In this document: piece after piece, positions 43,627 through 51,404 of the stretch | Position numbering within the stretch: the stretch's first letter is position 1 | Layout: each line of letters begins with the position of its first letter | Assembly: GCA_963817025.1 (NCBI GenBank) | Contig: CAWFML010000003.1 | Location: forward strand, 1-64,000 | Reading direction: 5' to 3' | Source of the DNA: JACMLC01 sp963817025 | GTDB lineage: Bacteria; Acidobacteriota; Blastocatellia; Pyrinomonadales; Pyrinomonadaceae | DNA: 64,000 nucleotides | Notes under the pieces: model-generated | Told to the model about the DNA's origin: nothing | The model's database searches: none | Seen by the model: only the letters and a program-made list of their open reading frames with translations | Translations under genes and position numbers: made by a program

Positions 43627-45999
43627 CTATCGCGCGCGTGAGCGCAAGTCTCCTGTGAGGGGCGCGGCAGGGACGCTTTTTTCCACCAGCGAGCCTGTGC
43701 CTGTGTGCTGTCGAATCCGGCGCGGCCATGTGATGCGGAAGCGGCTGCCTTCCTGCGGAGTGCTCTCGACGCTGATCTCGCCTTCGAGCAGTTCGACGAT
43801 CTTGCGCGTGATGGCGAGGCCAAGCCCCGTGCCGCCATAGGAACGCGCGAGCCTGTCGTCTACCTGCCGGAACTCGTCAAAGATATACGTGAGCGCGTCA
43901 CGCGAAATGCCGATGCCCGTATCGCTTACTTCCAGATACCAGTGCGCGTCGTCGACGGGCGCGGCGGTCACTGTAATCTCGCCCGCAGAGGTGAACTTCA
44001 CAGCATTGCCGACCAGATTGGTCAAGACCTGCTCAAGCTTGTGCTTGTCCGTCATCACGCGGCCAAGCTCCGGCGAGAGCTTCAAGTGCAGCTCGACGCG
44101 TTTGTCCACAGCTTCCGCCGTGTGCTCTTCAACCGTGGCGCGGATGACCTCCGAGACTTCGATTGTTTCCAGATGCAGCGCGGAGCGACCCGCTTCGAGC
44201 CGCGAATAATCCAACAGGTCATTGACCAGCTCAAGCAAAGAGCGAGCGTTGCGCTCCATGCGCGTGACGGCTTCGACCTGCAAGGGCGCGAGCGGCAACT
44301 GCCTGTCGCGCTCAAGAAGTTGGCAGAGGCCGATGATGACGTTGAGCGGCGTGCGCAATTCGTGCGTCACGTTGGTGACGAAAGCCGACTTCAGACGATC
44401 ATGCTCGCGCAGCCGGTCATAGGCCGCGACCAGTTCTTCATGCTGCCCCACCTCTTCAGTGATGTCACGAAAGACCGCGACCGCGCCTTCGGTCGTTCCA
44501 CTTTCGCCAAGCAAAGGAGTCGCGCTGATGGCGATGACGCGCTTCTCTCCGTCCGGTCGCGTGATCTGAAACTGTTTGCCCGAAACACTCTGCCGCTGTT
44601 CGAGCGCATGCAGGAATGGCGTCGCTTCCGGCGCGAGCGCGCGGCCATCCAAATCCTGTAGCGCGATGTCCGCGACGAATGCCTGTGCGCCGTCGCGCAA
44701 GTCCTGACGATTGCGCCCGATGATTTCGGCTGCCGCCGGGTTGACCTTGTAACGCGCGTGACGGTCAATGATGACGACGCCTTCGTTCATCTGATTAATC
44801 AAGCTTTCAAGCTCTGCCGCGCGAGCGCGCTCTGCTGCGAAAGCAGAGGTCGCAAGTTTTTCCGCGCGCACACGCTTTGAGACTTCCGAGAGAATTAAAA
44901 TCAGCTCGCCGCGCCCGAAACTCTTTTCCGTAGTGGGCCAGATGGTCACGTCCCAGTAATTCCCCTCTTCTGTCTCCGGCGTCTCGCCGCGCGCCACAAG
45001 ATTCAGGGGCAAGCCGTAAGTGACAAAAGCTTTGCGCGTCCGGCGAACGTCTTCCACGACATCGCTGAGGACTGCGAGGCCAGCAGCAGCTTCATACAGC
45101 CCGCGCCCTGAGAGCGTATCGGCCTCGCGCTTGACCGTACGCGCGAAAGCCTGATTGACTTTGCGTACAATCAGGTTGGCATCCAGCACCGCGACGCCGA
45201 GCGGCAAGCCATCCAACACCTCTTCGATAAACGCGCCCTGCGTCTGCACTTCTTTGAACTTGGTTTCCAGTTGCGCCGCCATGACATTAAAGCTTCCGGC
45301 CAGCGTGCCTACTTCATCTTCCGTCTCGACGCTGACGCGCTCGTCCAATTCGCCGCTGCCGAGAGTTGAGGCCGAAGCCGCGAGCTGGCGCAAAGGCTTT
45401 GTAAATCTTCCGACGGCCCAGACGCCAATCAGTATCGAAGCCAGCAGCGCGAGCGCCCATGTCACGGTCAAAGCCACACCGGATTGCCCCGCCTGCGTCT
45501 CCGCAGCGATTGGCACGCCGACAGCCACACGCCAGCCAAACGGCTCGACGCGCTTGAAGCTTGTCATGCGCGTCACCCCGTCGCTCCATAACAGGTGTCC
45601 TGCCACGCCTGCATTGTTATCGCCGGACGCAAGAGCCGGAACGGGCGTGTTTGAAAATGAGATGGATCGTCCCTGCGTATCGAAGACGCTGATGATGGTG
45701 TCTGTGCCGGGCGCGGTGTGTTGCCGGAGTCTTTGATAAAGGTCTGCTGTCTCGGCGGGTGTCAGAGCTTGCGGGCCGGACGCCTGTGCGGGGCGATACT
45801 CAAGCCATGAGCCGAGTACGCCGGTGGCGGCAGCAGTTTCGATGCGCGCGATGGTTGCTGCCTGTTCGTTCAGATTTGAGCGATAGTTATTGAGCTGGAT
45901 GAGGCTGATGATGAGCAGAGGCAGCGAGAGCGCCACCAGCATCAAGAGCATCTTGGCGCGCACGCTGTGAAAAAAATTGATTCCACCGTTCGGCATCAT
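43627..45999 (-). CDS. Membrane PAS histidine kinase
   Basis: 790 residues. Two membrane helices (~16-38 and ~178-198) enclose a periplasmic sensor loop that has a single-Cache look (DTIISVFDTQGRSISFSN and GWRVAVGVPI). HAMP follows (FTKPLRQLAASASTLGSGEL), two PAS domains (LDGLPLGVAVLDANL; MNEGVVIIDRHARYKVNPAA), HisKA with the acceptor in TNVTHELRTPLNVIIGL, and an ATPase with LVGNAVKFTSAGE, DTGIGI and GGTGLGLAIT. No receiver is attached. It starts within the stop of the RsbRD-domain gene (4-bp overlap, ATGA), and a free receiver gene is 600 bp upstream on the same strand, so the three form one signalling unit. Confidence 0.9.
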   Translation of the reverse strand: MMPNGGINFFHSVRAKMLLMLVALSLPLLIISLIQLNNYRSNLNEQAATIARIETAAATGVLGSWLEYRPAQASGPQALTPAETADLYQRLRQHTAPGTDTIISVFDTQGRSISFSNTPVPALASGDNNAGVAGHLLWSDGVTRMTSFKRVEPFGWRVAVGVPIAAETQAGQSGVALTVTWALALLASILIGVWAVGRFTKPLRQLAASASTLGSGELDERVSVETEDEVGTLAGSFNVMAAQLETKFKEVQTQGAFIEEVLDGLPLGVAVLDANLIVRKVNQAFARTVKREADTLSGRGLYEAAAGLAVLSDVVEDVRRTRKAFVTYGLPLNLVARGETPETEEGNYWDVTIWPTTEKSFGRGELILILSEVSKRVRAEKLATSAFAAERARAAELESLINQMNEGVVIIDRHARYKVNPAAAEIIGRNRQDLRDGAQAFVADIALQDLDGRALAPEATPFLHALEQRQSVSGKQFQITRPDGEKRVIAISATPLLGESGTTEGAVAVFRDITEEVGQHEELVAAYDRLREHDRLKSAFVTNVTHELRTPLNVIIGLCQLLERDRQLPLAPLQVEAVTRMERNARSLLELVNDLLDYSRLEAGRSALHLETIEVSEVIRATVEEHTAEAVDKRVELHLKLSPELGRVMTDKHKLEQVLTNLVGNAVKFTSAGEITVTAAPVDDAHWYLEVSDTGIGISRDALTYIFDEFRQVDDRLARSYGGTGLGLAITRKIVELLEGEISVESTPQEGSRFRITWPRRIRQHTGTGSLVEKSVPAAPLTGDLRSRAR

Positions 46000-46517
46000 C
46001 TGGCATCGTCGCTCTCCGGGAAATCCGTCTTGCGGCGGCGCGGCGGCGGCCAGACAGAGGTTCTAGTCTCGACGGGTGGCCGCCAGCTGGCAGCGTAAAT
46101 CACCACTGCCTGAGCGACCATCTCATCCACAAATCGGTTGGCGCGTTCGAGCGCCTCACGCAATTCCCCCGGCTCTCCCTGAGTGACGTTTAGTTCCTCT
46201 CGCCACAAAAAATCGTTAAGCGTCTTGCGTAAGAGCATCAACTCGCGTGCCACTTCATCCAGCAAGACCCCGCTATGAAAGCGAATATGTGCGTGCTCGC
46301 GCATCCGCCGCACGGCCTCCGCAATCTCGCTCTCGCTGGCCCTGCCGTCGAGCAAGTGCGCCAACTCGTCAAGAATCTGCGGGTAATTTTCTACGAGTTG
46401 CCCGACAGGCAGTATCTCAGGCAGTTCTGTCCGACGCTCGCGGTAAATCTCGTCAACCACGCGGCGGATGATGGCATCTCCGTGCTGGCAAAACAGGTTG
46501 GTGAAGATTTCAGGCAT
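45996..46517 (-). CDS. RsbRD N-domain protein (stressosome-type regulator)
   Basis: 173 residues from ATG 46517; a TTG start at 46553 is possible. The helical pattern (FCQHGDAIIRRVVDEIYRER, LVENYPQILDELAHLL, RVRREHAHIRF-like MREHAHIRFHSG, LDEVARELMLLRKTLNDFL) fits the RsbRD N-terminal (RsbT co-antagonist) domain. It has no STAS domain. A tail of basic residues ends it. It overlaps the next gene, a PAS histidine kinase, by 4 bp, so the two are translated together. RsbRD domains normally sense or scaffold in stressosomes; here it likely regulates the kinase directly. Confidence 0.78.
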   Translation of the reverse strand: MPEIFTNLFCQHGDAIIRRVVDEIYRERRTELPEILPVGQLVENYPQILDELAHLLDGRASESEIAEAVRRMREHAHIRFHSGVLLDEVARELMLLRKTLNDFLWREELNVTQGEPGELREALERANRFVDEMVAQAVVIYAASWRPPVETRTSVWPPPRRRKTDFPESDDAR

Positions 46518-46600
46518 GGGAGAAAAAATTAGTAAACCGCAGTCAGTTTGCAATAAGCGGTCGGGCTTCGTTCGCCGCTCTGATTGGACTGTCTGGCCGG

Positions 46601-46996
46601 TTAATCGCCGGCTGTTTGTTCGGGAAGCAGGCGCGTCAGGAGCGATTCCAACTGGTCGAAATCAATAGGCTTGGTGACATAATCATTACATCCTGCGGCG
46701 AGAGCCTGTGCGTGAAAGTCCGCAGTATCGTGTGCAGAGACGGCTATAATCGGCACCTCGCGCAAGTCCTCTGACTGCCGTATGCGACGCGTGGCGGCGA
46801 GTCCGTCCAACAGCGGCAGGCTCAAATCCATCAGGATCAGATCGGGCCGCTCGCGCTCCGCAATCTGGACGGCTTCCTCGCCATTGATGGCTTCAAGCAC
46901 GCGATAGCCGCTCATCTCCAGCAACCGTCTCATCATAAAGCGGTTATCTTCAAAGTCTTCGACCACCATGACAGTCTGGTGACTGTTGCTTCCCAT
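46601..46996 (-). CDS. Single-domain response regulator
   Basis: 131 residues from ATG 46996, preceded by GGAGATAGGA. Receiver only: VMVVEDFEDNRFMMRRLL (acidic pair), ILMDLSLPLLDG (phospho-acceptor Asp), IAVSAHD (Thr/Ser position is Ser) and DYVTKPIDF (Lys). No output domain, so it should act by contact, like CheY or a phosphotransfer intermediate. It lies upstream of the RsbRD/kinase pair on the same strand, 84 bp before it. Confidence 0.9.
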   Translation of the reverse strand: MGSNSHQTVMVVEDFEDNRFMMRRLLEMSGYRVLEAINGEEAVQIAERERPDLILMDLSLPLLDGLAATRRIRQSEDLREVPIIAVSAHDTADFHAQALAAGCNDYVTKPIDFDQLESLLTRLLPEQTAGD

Positions 46997-47234
46997 TCGA
47001 TTTCCTATCTCCACCGGGTTGATTAAGGCAAGATAAATATTAACAGCCGTGTCAAATTCCTTCTTAGCTCCGATGCATGACTAGCATACGTTCCGCTTTT
47101 TTGCTAAGATGCCGCATCGAAACACGACACACAAAAGCATTTGATTTGAGTCTTAACCGTACACGAAGACCGGGCCAGACTCTCGCTTCGAGCGCACTAA
47201 AAGAGGCTTAAAGCGGCTGGGGTTCGCGGACATA

Positions 47235-47900
47235 ATGAAGCAATTAACTTCGGAAATTCAAGACATCAGCACCCTGCAAGACCTTGGGCGGGCTTCTGTC
47301 CAGATTGTTCACGACCTCAAGAACCAGCTAAATGGTCTCAAACTCTATGCCACTTTCCTGCGCAAGCGCATGGAGAAGAGCGAGCGGCCCGAAGATGAGC
47401 GCGAAACCGTCGCCAAGCTCATCGCAGGGCTTGAGCGCGCGGCCTCGGATATGACGACGCTCGTGCGCTATGGTCGTCCGCTTGAACTCAACAAACAGCC
47501 CGTCGCTCTGGGCCAGATATTTTCGTCGCTTAAGAACCTTGAAGAAGCAGAAAATTTTCAGTTGGAAATCTCGGATGCACGGTTGCAGGGCGAGTTCGAT
47601 ATGGCTGCGCTGACGGAAGCGTTGCAGGCCATCACACGCGGCGCGCTCAATATGCGGCGCAATGGGATGCCGCTCAAGGTTCAACTGCGGCTCGATGAAA
47701 ATGATGGTGAGCCGCATGCTTTGATAGAGTGGCGCGAGGTGCAAACAGGCGAGCAGGATGTCTTTCGCTCGTTCGCGGGCAGCGAAGCCCTACGCATGTC
47801 GCTCGCCGCACGCGTCATCGAAGCACATCAGGGAACAGTTACACAGCAGGCGAACGCGCTCTTTGTTCGCTTGCCGATTAAAAGCAAGGATGAAGGATGA
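47235..47900 (+). CDS. Degenerate histidine-kinase-like protein
   Basis: 221 residues. A HisKA-like helix keeps the histidine (VQIVHDLKNQLNGLKLYATF, H26). The second half is the size of an ATPase domain but lacks its boxes: EALQAITRGALNMRRNG stands in for the N box, no DxGxG is seen, and the last motif is FAGSEALRMSLAARVIEAHQG. It may dimerise and transfer phosphate or only block a partner, but should not phosphorylate by itself. It is followed 113 bp later by an NtrC-type activator, its probable partner. The last codons (KDEG) and the stop come from inverted repeat B1. A free receiver gene is divergent upstream. Confidence 0.75.
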   Translation: MKQLTSEIQDISTLQDLGRASVQIVHDLKNQLNGLKLYATFLRKRMEKSERPEDERETVAKLIAGLERAASDMTTLVRYGRPLELNKQPVALGQIFSSLKNLEEAENFQLEISDARLQGEFDMAALTEALQAITRGALNMRRNGMPLKVQLRLDENDGEPHALIEWREVQTGEQDVFRSFAGSEALRMSLAARVIEAHQGTVTQQANALFVRLPIKSKDEG

Positions 47901-47994
47901 AGGCGGAAGGATGAAGGCAGTGCTATTCAAAGCCGAACGCTGCATAGTTGAATAGCATTCTTTTCATCCTTCATCCTTCCGCTTTCATCCTTTA
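47887..47994. repeat. Inverted repeat B1 (AAGGATG-unit family)
   Basis: Left arm: AAGGATG, AAGGATG, AAGGCGG, AAGGATG, AAGGCAG then GTGCTATTCAA. Right arm from 47949 is the complement, TTGAATAGCATT and the CATCCTT units. The stop codon of the degenerate kinase lies in the left arm. Same family as B2 at 53201. Confidence 0.92.
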
Positions 47995-48012
47995 TCAAGA
48001 GGAGAGCTAAGG

Positions 48013-49401
48013 GTGGAACGTAAACACGCGCGCATTTTAGTCATTGACGATGAACCGATGATGGCGGATTCGCTCAAGCAGAATCTGGCCGAAGAGGGTT
48101 ACATGGTGGACACCGCCGCGACCGGAGCGGAGGCGATAGAGGCTTTCGATCAGGGCGGTCATCATCTGGCTATCTGCGACCTCCAACTGCCGGACATGGA
48201 TGGCCTCGAAATCCTGCGTCACATGAAAGACGCGCGGCCCGCCACGGAAGTCATCGTCGTCACAGGCTACGGCACTGTGACGCGCGCGGTCGAAGCGACC
48301 AAAGCGGGCGCGTTCTACTTTGTCGAAAAGCCTTTCGACTTTGAGCAGATGCTGCCGCTGGTGGAAAAGGCTCTCGAACGCCGCGAGTTGATGGCGGAGA
48401 CCGCGAGCATGCGCCGCCAGTTGTCCACGCGCGCCGAATACTTCAACATCATCGGCGCGTCCAAACAGATGCAGACCATCTATGAAACGATAGAGTCTGT
48501 CGCCAAGTCTGACGCCAACGTGCTTATCGTCGGTGAATCCGGCACGGGCAAAGAATTGATTGCCAATGCGATTCATTACAATTCCCTGCGTTCCAAAAAA
48601 CCTTTTATCAAAGTCAACTGCGCCGCGCTGCCCAAAGAACTGATCGAGTCGGAACTCTTCGGCCATACCAAAGGCGCGTTCACGGGCGCGCATGCCGACA
48701 AAGAGGGACTGGTCCAACACGCTGCGGGCGGCTCTTTGCTGCTTGATGAAATCGCGGAGATGCCCGTCGAGCTGCAACCGAAACTTCTGCGCGTGCTGCA
48801 AGAGCGAAGCTATCGCAAGATAGGCTCTGAGAAAACCTACGCCGTAGACTTTCGTCTCATCTCTTCGACAAATCGTCCACCGGCAGATGCTATCCGTGAC
48901 GGACTTTTGCGTGACGACCTCTTTTATCGTATCTCGACGATTACGATTCATGTCCCACCTTTGCGCGACAGGACGGAAGACATACAGCTTTTGACCGACC
49001 ACTTCCTCGGCACTTACGCGAAGAAGTATGAGCGGCCCATCACGGGCATCTCGCAGGCTGCCTATCAACGTCTCTTCGCACACACATGGCCGGGCAACGT
49101 GCGCGAATTGCAAAATGTCATAGAGCGCGCAGTGCTGCTTGCCAAAGCCACTAAGATAGAGCCGGTTGACCTGCCGTTTGACAACGGCTCGCTGCCAGAA
49201 GGCGCACCGCAGGGCGCGACGTGGGATGTGCCGCCCAACATGACGCTCGAAGACATCGAAAAACTGGTCATCGAAAAAACGCTGCAACGCACGGGCGGCA
49301 ACAAACAGGCGGCAGCCAATCTATTGGGCATCTACCGCCCGCGCCTCTACAGCAAAATCAGGAAGTACCAGATAGATGTGCCGTCTCTGGTTTCGCCTTA
49401 A
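48013..49401 (+). CDS. NtrC-family sigma-54-dependent response regulator
   Basis: 462 residues, GTG start at 48013 with GAGGAGAGC upstream. Receiver (ILVIDDEPMMADSL; Asp in LAICDLQLPDMDG; Lys in FVEKPFD), AAA+ activator with GESGTGKE, GAFTGA and SLLLDEIAEM, and a Fis-type helix-turn-helix (GNKQAAANLLGIYRPRLYSK). All catalytic positions are intact. It is paired with the degenerate kinase just upstream rather than a full one, so phosphate may come from another kinase (such as that at 43627). Its targets cannot be read here. It differs from the PilR-like protein in its C-terminal DNA-binding helix. Confidence 0.9.
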   Translation: MERKHARILVIDDEPMMADSLKQNLAEEGYMVDTAATGAEAIEAFDQGGHHLAICDLQLPDMDGLEILRHMKDARPATEVIVVTGYGTVTRAVEATKAGAFYFVEKPFDFEQMLPLVEKALERRELMAETASMRRQLSTRAEYFNIIGASKQMQTIYETIESVAKSDANVLIVGESGTGKELIANAIHYNSLRSKKPFIKVNCAALPKELIESELFGHTKGAFTGAHADKEGLVQHAAGGSLLLDEIAEMPVELQPKLLRVLQERSYRKIGSEKTYAVDFRLISSTNRPPADAIRDGLLRDDLFYRISTITIHVPPLRDRTEDIQLLTDHFLGTYAKKYERPITGISQAAYQRLFAHTWPGNVRELQNVIERAVLLAKATKIEPVDLPFDNGSLPEGAPQGATWDVPPNMTLEDIEKLVIEKTLQRTGGNKQAAANLLGIYRPRLYSKIRKYQIDVPSLVSP

Positions 49402-49420
49402 AGTTAGCCAGAGCATGAAA

Positions 49421-49510
49421 AAGAAGTTTCCCGCAAAGGCGCTGGTGACGCAAAGAAAACATGTAAGCTCTTCTTTGCGTCACCAGCGCCTTTGCGGGAA
49501 ATTTTCTTCT
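49421..49510. repeat. Inverted repeat A3 (GCAAAGGC-unit family), 30-bp perfect stem
   Basis: A 30-bp perfect stem (49428-49457 with 49471-49500) around a 13-nt loop, the most regular of the set. The arm contains CCCGCAAAGGCGCTGGTGAC. It lies 20-110 bp after the regulator's stop and reads into T-rich sequence, so it can end that transcript. Confidence 0.95.
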
Positions 49511-49589
49511 CTTCCTTTGCATCCAATCGAAAATTAAAACCATCAGCTATTCAGGCTTCGTATTTAGTAGGCAAGGGGGCGGAAGCGAA

Positions 49590-50564
49590 ATGTTGATTAA
49601 AAAAGCGGATGATATTAAATCGAGCGAGATAACGGATAAAAAGACCTATCTCAATCGCCGCAACTTTATGCGCGGGGCCGCGCTTGTCGCCACCACCGCC
49701 GCAACAGGCTTGCTCTATCGCGGCTTGAATCCGCCACTCGCCGAAACGCGCCCCGGCGAGAAGCTAGCCGACATCGTCAAGCCCGCGCCCGCCGCAGGTT
49801 TTTCGACAGACGAAGCCCAGACATCTTTTAAAGACATCACTAACTACAATAACTTTTACGAGTTCTCGACCGATAAGCAGGGCGTCGCCACCAAAGCTCA
49901 AGGCTTTGTCACAAAGCCTTGGACAGTATCAGTCGAAGGCTTGGCCCACAAACCTAAGGTTTACGATCTTGATGATTTGATAAAGCTCATCCCGCAGGAG
50001 GAACGAATCTATCGCCTGCGCTGTGTCGAGAGATGGTCGATGGTCATCCCGTGGGTCGGCTTTCCGCTCGCAGAACTCTTGAAGCGCGTCGAGCCGATGG
50101 CAAATGCGCGTTATGTGGCCTTTCAAACTCTGTATGATCCGAAGCGCATGCCCAACCAGAACAGAGGCGTGCTCGACTGGCCCTATGTCGAAGGCTTGCG
50201 GCTGGACGAAGCCATGCATCCATTGACCATTCTGGCAACGGGTCTTTATGGCGAGAGGCTGCCGCCGCAGGACGGCGCGCCCGTTCGTCTGGTCGTGCCG
50301 TGGAAGTATGGATTTAAGAGCATCAAGTCCATCGTCAAAATCTCGCTTGTCGAGCAGTTGCCGCCGACCACCTGGAACATACAGGCGTCGGATGAATACG
50401 GTTTTTACTCAAACGTCAATCCGAACGTCAGTCACCCGCGTTGGAGTCAGGCGCAGGAGCGGCGCATAGGAGAGTACGGCCTCAGACAGACAACCATTTT
50501 CAACGGCTATGCAGATCAGGTCGCGCAACTGTATGCGGGAATGGATTTGAAAATTAATTTTTAG
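49590..50564 (+). CDS. msrP: Protein-methionine-sulfoxide reductase catalytic subunit
   Basis: 324 residues. Twin-arginine leader NRRNFMRGAALVATTAATG, so it is exported folded with its cofactor. The molybdopterin-binding sulfite-oxidase-like core is clear: YRLRCVERWSMVIPW holds the Mo-ligand Cys145, then VAFQTLYDP, RMPNQN and PLTILATGLYGERLPPQDG. C-terminal PNVSHPRWSQAQERRIG is typical of the YedY/MsrP family. It repairs oxidised methionines of periplasmic proteins using electrons from MsrQ, which is the next gene (start at 50680). An inverted repeat lies between the two. Confidence 0.94.
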   Translation: MLIKKADDIKSSEITDKKTYLNRRNFMRGAALVATTAATGLLYRGLNPPLAETRPGEKLADIVKPAPAAGFSTDEAQTSFKDITNYNNFYEFSTDKQGVATKAQGFVTKPWTVSVEGLAHKPKVYDLDDLIKLIPQEERIYRLRCVERWSMVIPWVGFPLAELLKRVEPMANARYVAFQTLYDPKRMPNQNRGVLDWPYVEGLRLDEAMHPLTILATGLYGERLPPQDGAPVRLVVPWKYGFKSIKSIVKISLVEQLPPTTWNIQASDEYGFYSNVNPNVSHPRWSQAQERRIGEYGLRQTTIFNGYADQVAQLYAGMDLKINF

Positions 50565-50566
50565 AT

Positions 50567-50672
50567 TTGTGCTTTGTATTTTGTGCTTCGTTCTTTGCAC
50601 ATTATTCAATATTGAAGATTCTTACCCGGCCTTGAATGCCAGAAACAAAGCACAAAATACAAAGCACGAAGA
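50567..50672. repeat. Inverted repeat E (TTTGTGC-unit) between msrP and msrQ
   Basis: 20-bp perfect match GTGCTTTGTATTTTGTGCTT (50569-50588) with 50648-50667. The arm is made of 7-nt units (TTTGTGC, TTTGTAT, TTTGTGC, TTCGTTC). It begins 3 bp after the msrP stop and ends just before msrQ, so it may split or modulate expression within the operon. Confidence 0.9.
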
Positions 50673-50679
50673 ACCATCA

Positions 50680-51297
50680 ATGATCGACACTAAATTCTCT
50701 AAAGTTCTTCTCTTCATCAACAGCCTCGTGCCGCTCGCGCTGCTCGGTTGGGACTGGTATCACGGCAAGCTCGGCGCAAACCCGCTTGAGTTTGTGACGC
50801 GCACGACGGGGATGCTGACGCTGATTTTTCTACTGCTCTCGCTACTGGTGACTCCGCTGAGAAAGATTTCGGGCTGGAATTTTCTGGGAAAGTTTCGGAG
50901 GATGATTGGTCTCTATGCTTTCTTTTACGGGCTGCTGCACCTGATAACTTACGTCTGGTTCGACCGCTTCTTTAGCATCAAGAGCATCGCGGGCGATATT
51001 ATCCAGAGACCTTTTATCGCTATCGGGATGGCGAGTTTTTTTCTGATGGTTCCGCTGGCAATTACGTCTACGAACAAGATGGTCAAGCGGCTCGGCGGCA
51101 AGCGTTGGAGCAGGCTGCACAAGCTGGTTTACCTGACGGCCATCGGCGGCGTGGTGCACTATTACATGCTCGTCAAATCCGACACGCGGCTGCCGCTCAC
51201 GTTCGCCTTCGCGCTTGCGCTGCTTCTCGGTTATCGCATCTACGCCGCGAACCAGACGCCCAAAATTCCTGCGCGCTCGCCCGTTCCGCCAAGATAA
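50680..51297 (+). CDS. msrQ: MsrQ-like heme membrane subunit
   Basis: 205 residues from ATG 50680; a longer frame from 50569 lies in inverted repeat E. Six membrane helices of the ferric-reductase-like group (LFINSLVPLALLGWDWYHG, GMLTLIFLLLSLLVTPLR, MIGLYAFFYGLLHLITYVW, and more). Heme-ligand histidines are expected in LLHLITYV and LHKLVYLTAIGGVVHYYML, both present. It passes electrons from the inner membrane to MsrP. No ribosome site is strong, so expression may depend on the repeat. Confidence 0.9.
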   Translation: MIDTKFSKVLLFINSLVPLALLGWDWYHGKLGANPLEFVTRTTGMLTLIFLLLSLLVTPLRKISGWNFLGKFRRMIGLYAFFYGLLHLITYVWFDRFFSIKSIAGDIIQRPFIAIGMASFFLMVPLAITSTNKMVKRLGGKRWSRLHKLVYLTAIGGVVHYYMLVKSDTRLPLTFAFALALLLGYRIYAANQTPKIPARSPVPPR

Positions 51298-51300
51298 GAA

Positions 51301-51384
51301 AGTTTCCCGCAAAGGCGCAAAGGAAGACTGCAAAGGTGCTGAGCGCTATTTATTCTTTGCGCCTTTGCGTCTTTGCAGGAAACT
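51301..51384. repeat. Inverted repeat A4 (GCAAAGGC-unit family)
   Basis: Left arm AGTTTCCCGCAAAGGCGCAAAG (51301-51322, written as two parts AGTTTCC and CGCAAAGGCGCAAAG) against CTTTGCGCCTTTGCG and CAGGAAACT (51355-51384). The right arm has one extra 8-nt unit. It separates msrQ from the convergent TPR gene. Confidence 0.85.
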
Positions 51385-51404
51385 GTTTTCGCTTTATGAA
51401 AGAC

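Noticed and set aside
48037..49287. 416-codon minus-strand frame opposite the second NtrC-type regulator
   Set aside because: The plus frame has all sigma-54 activator motifs; the antisense frame is an effect of codon bias.
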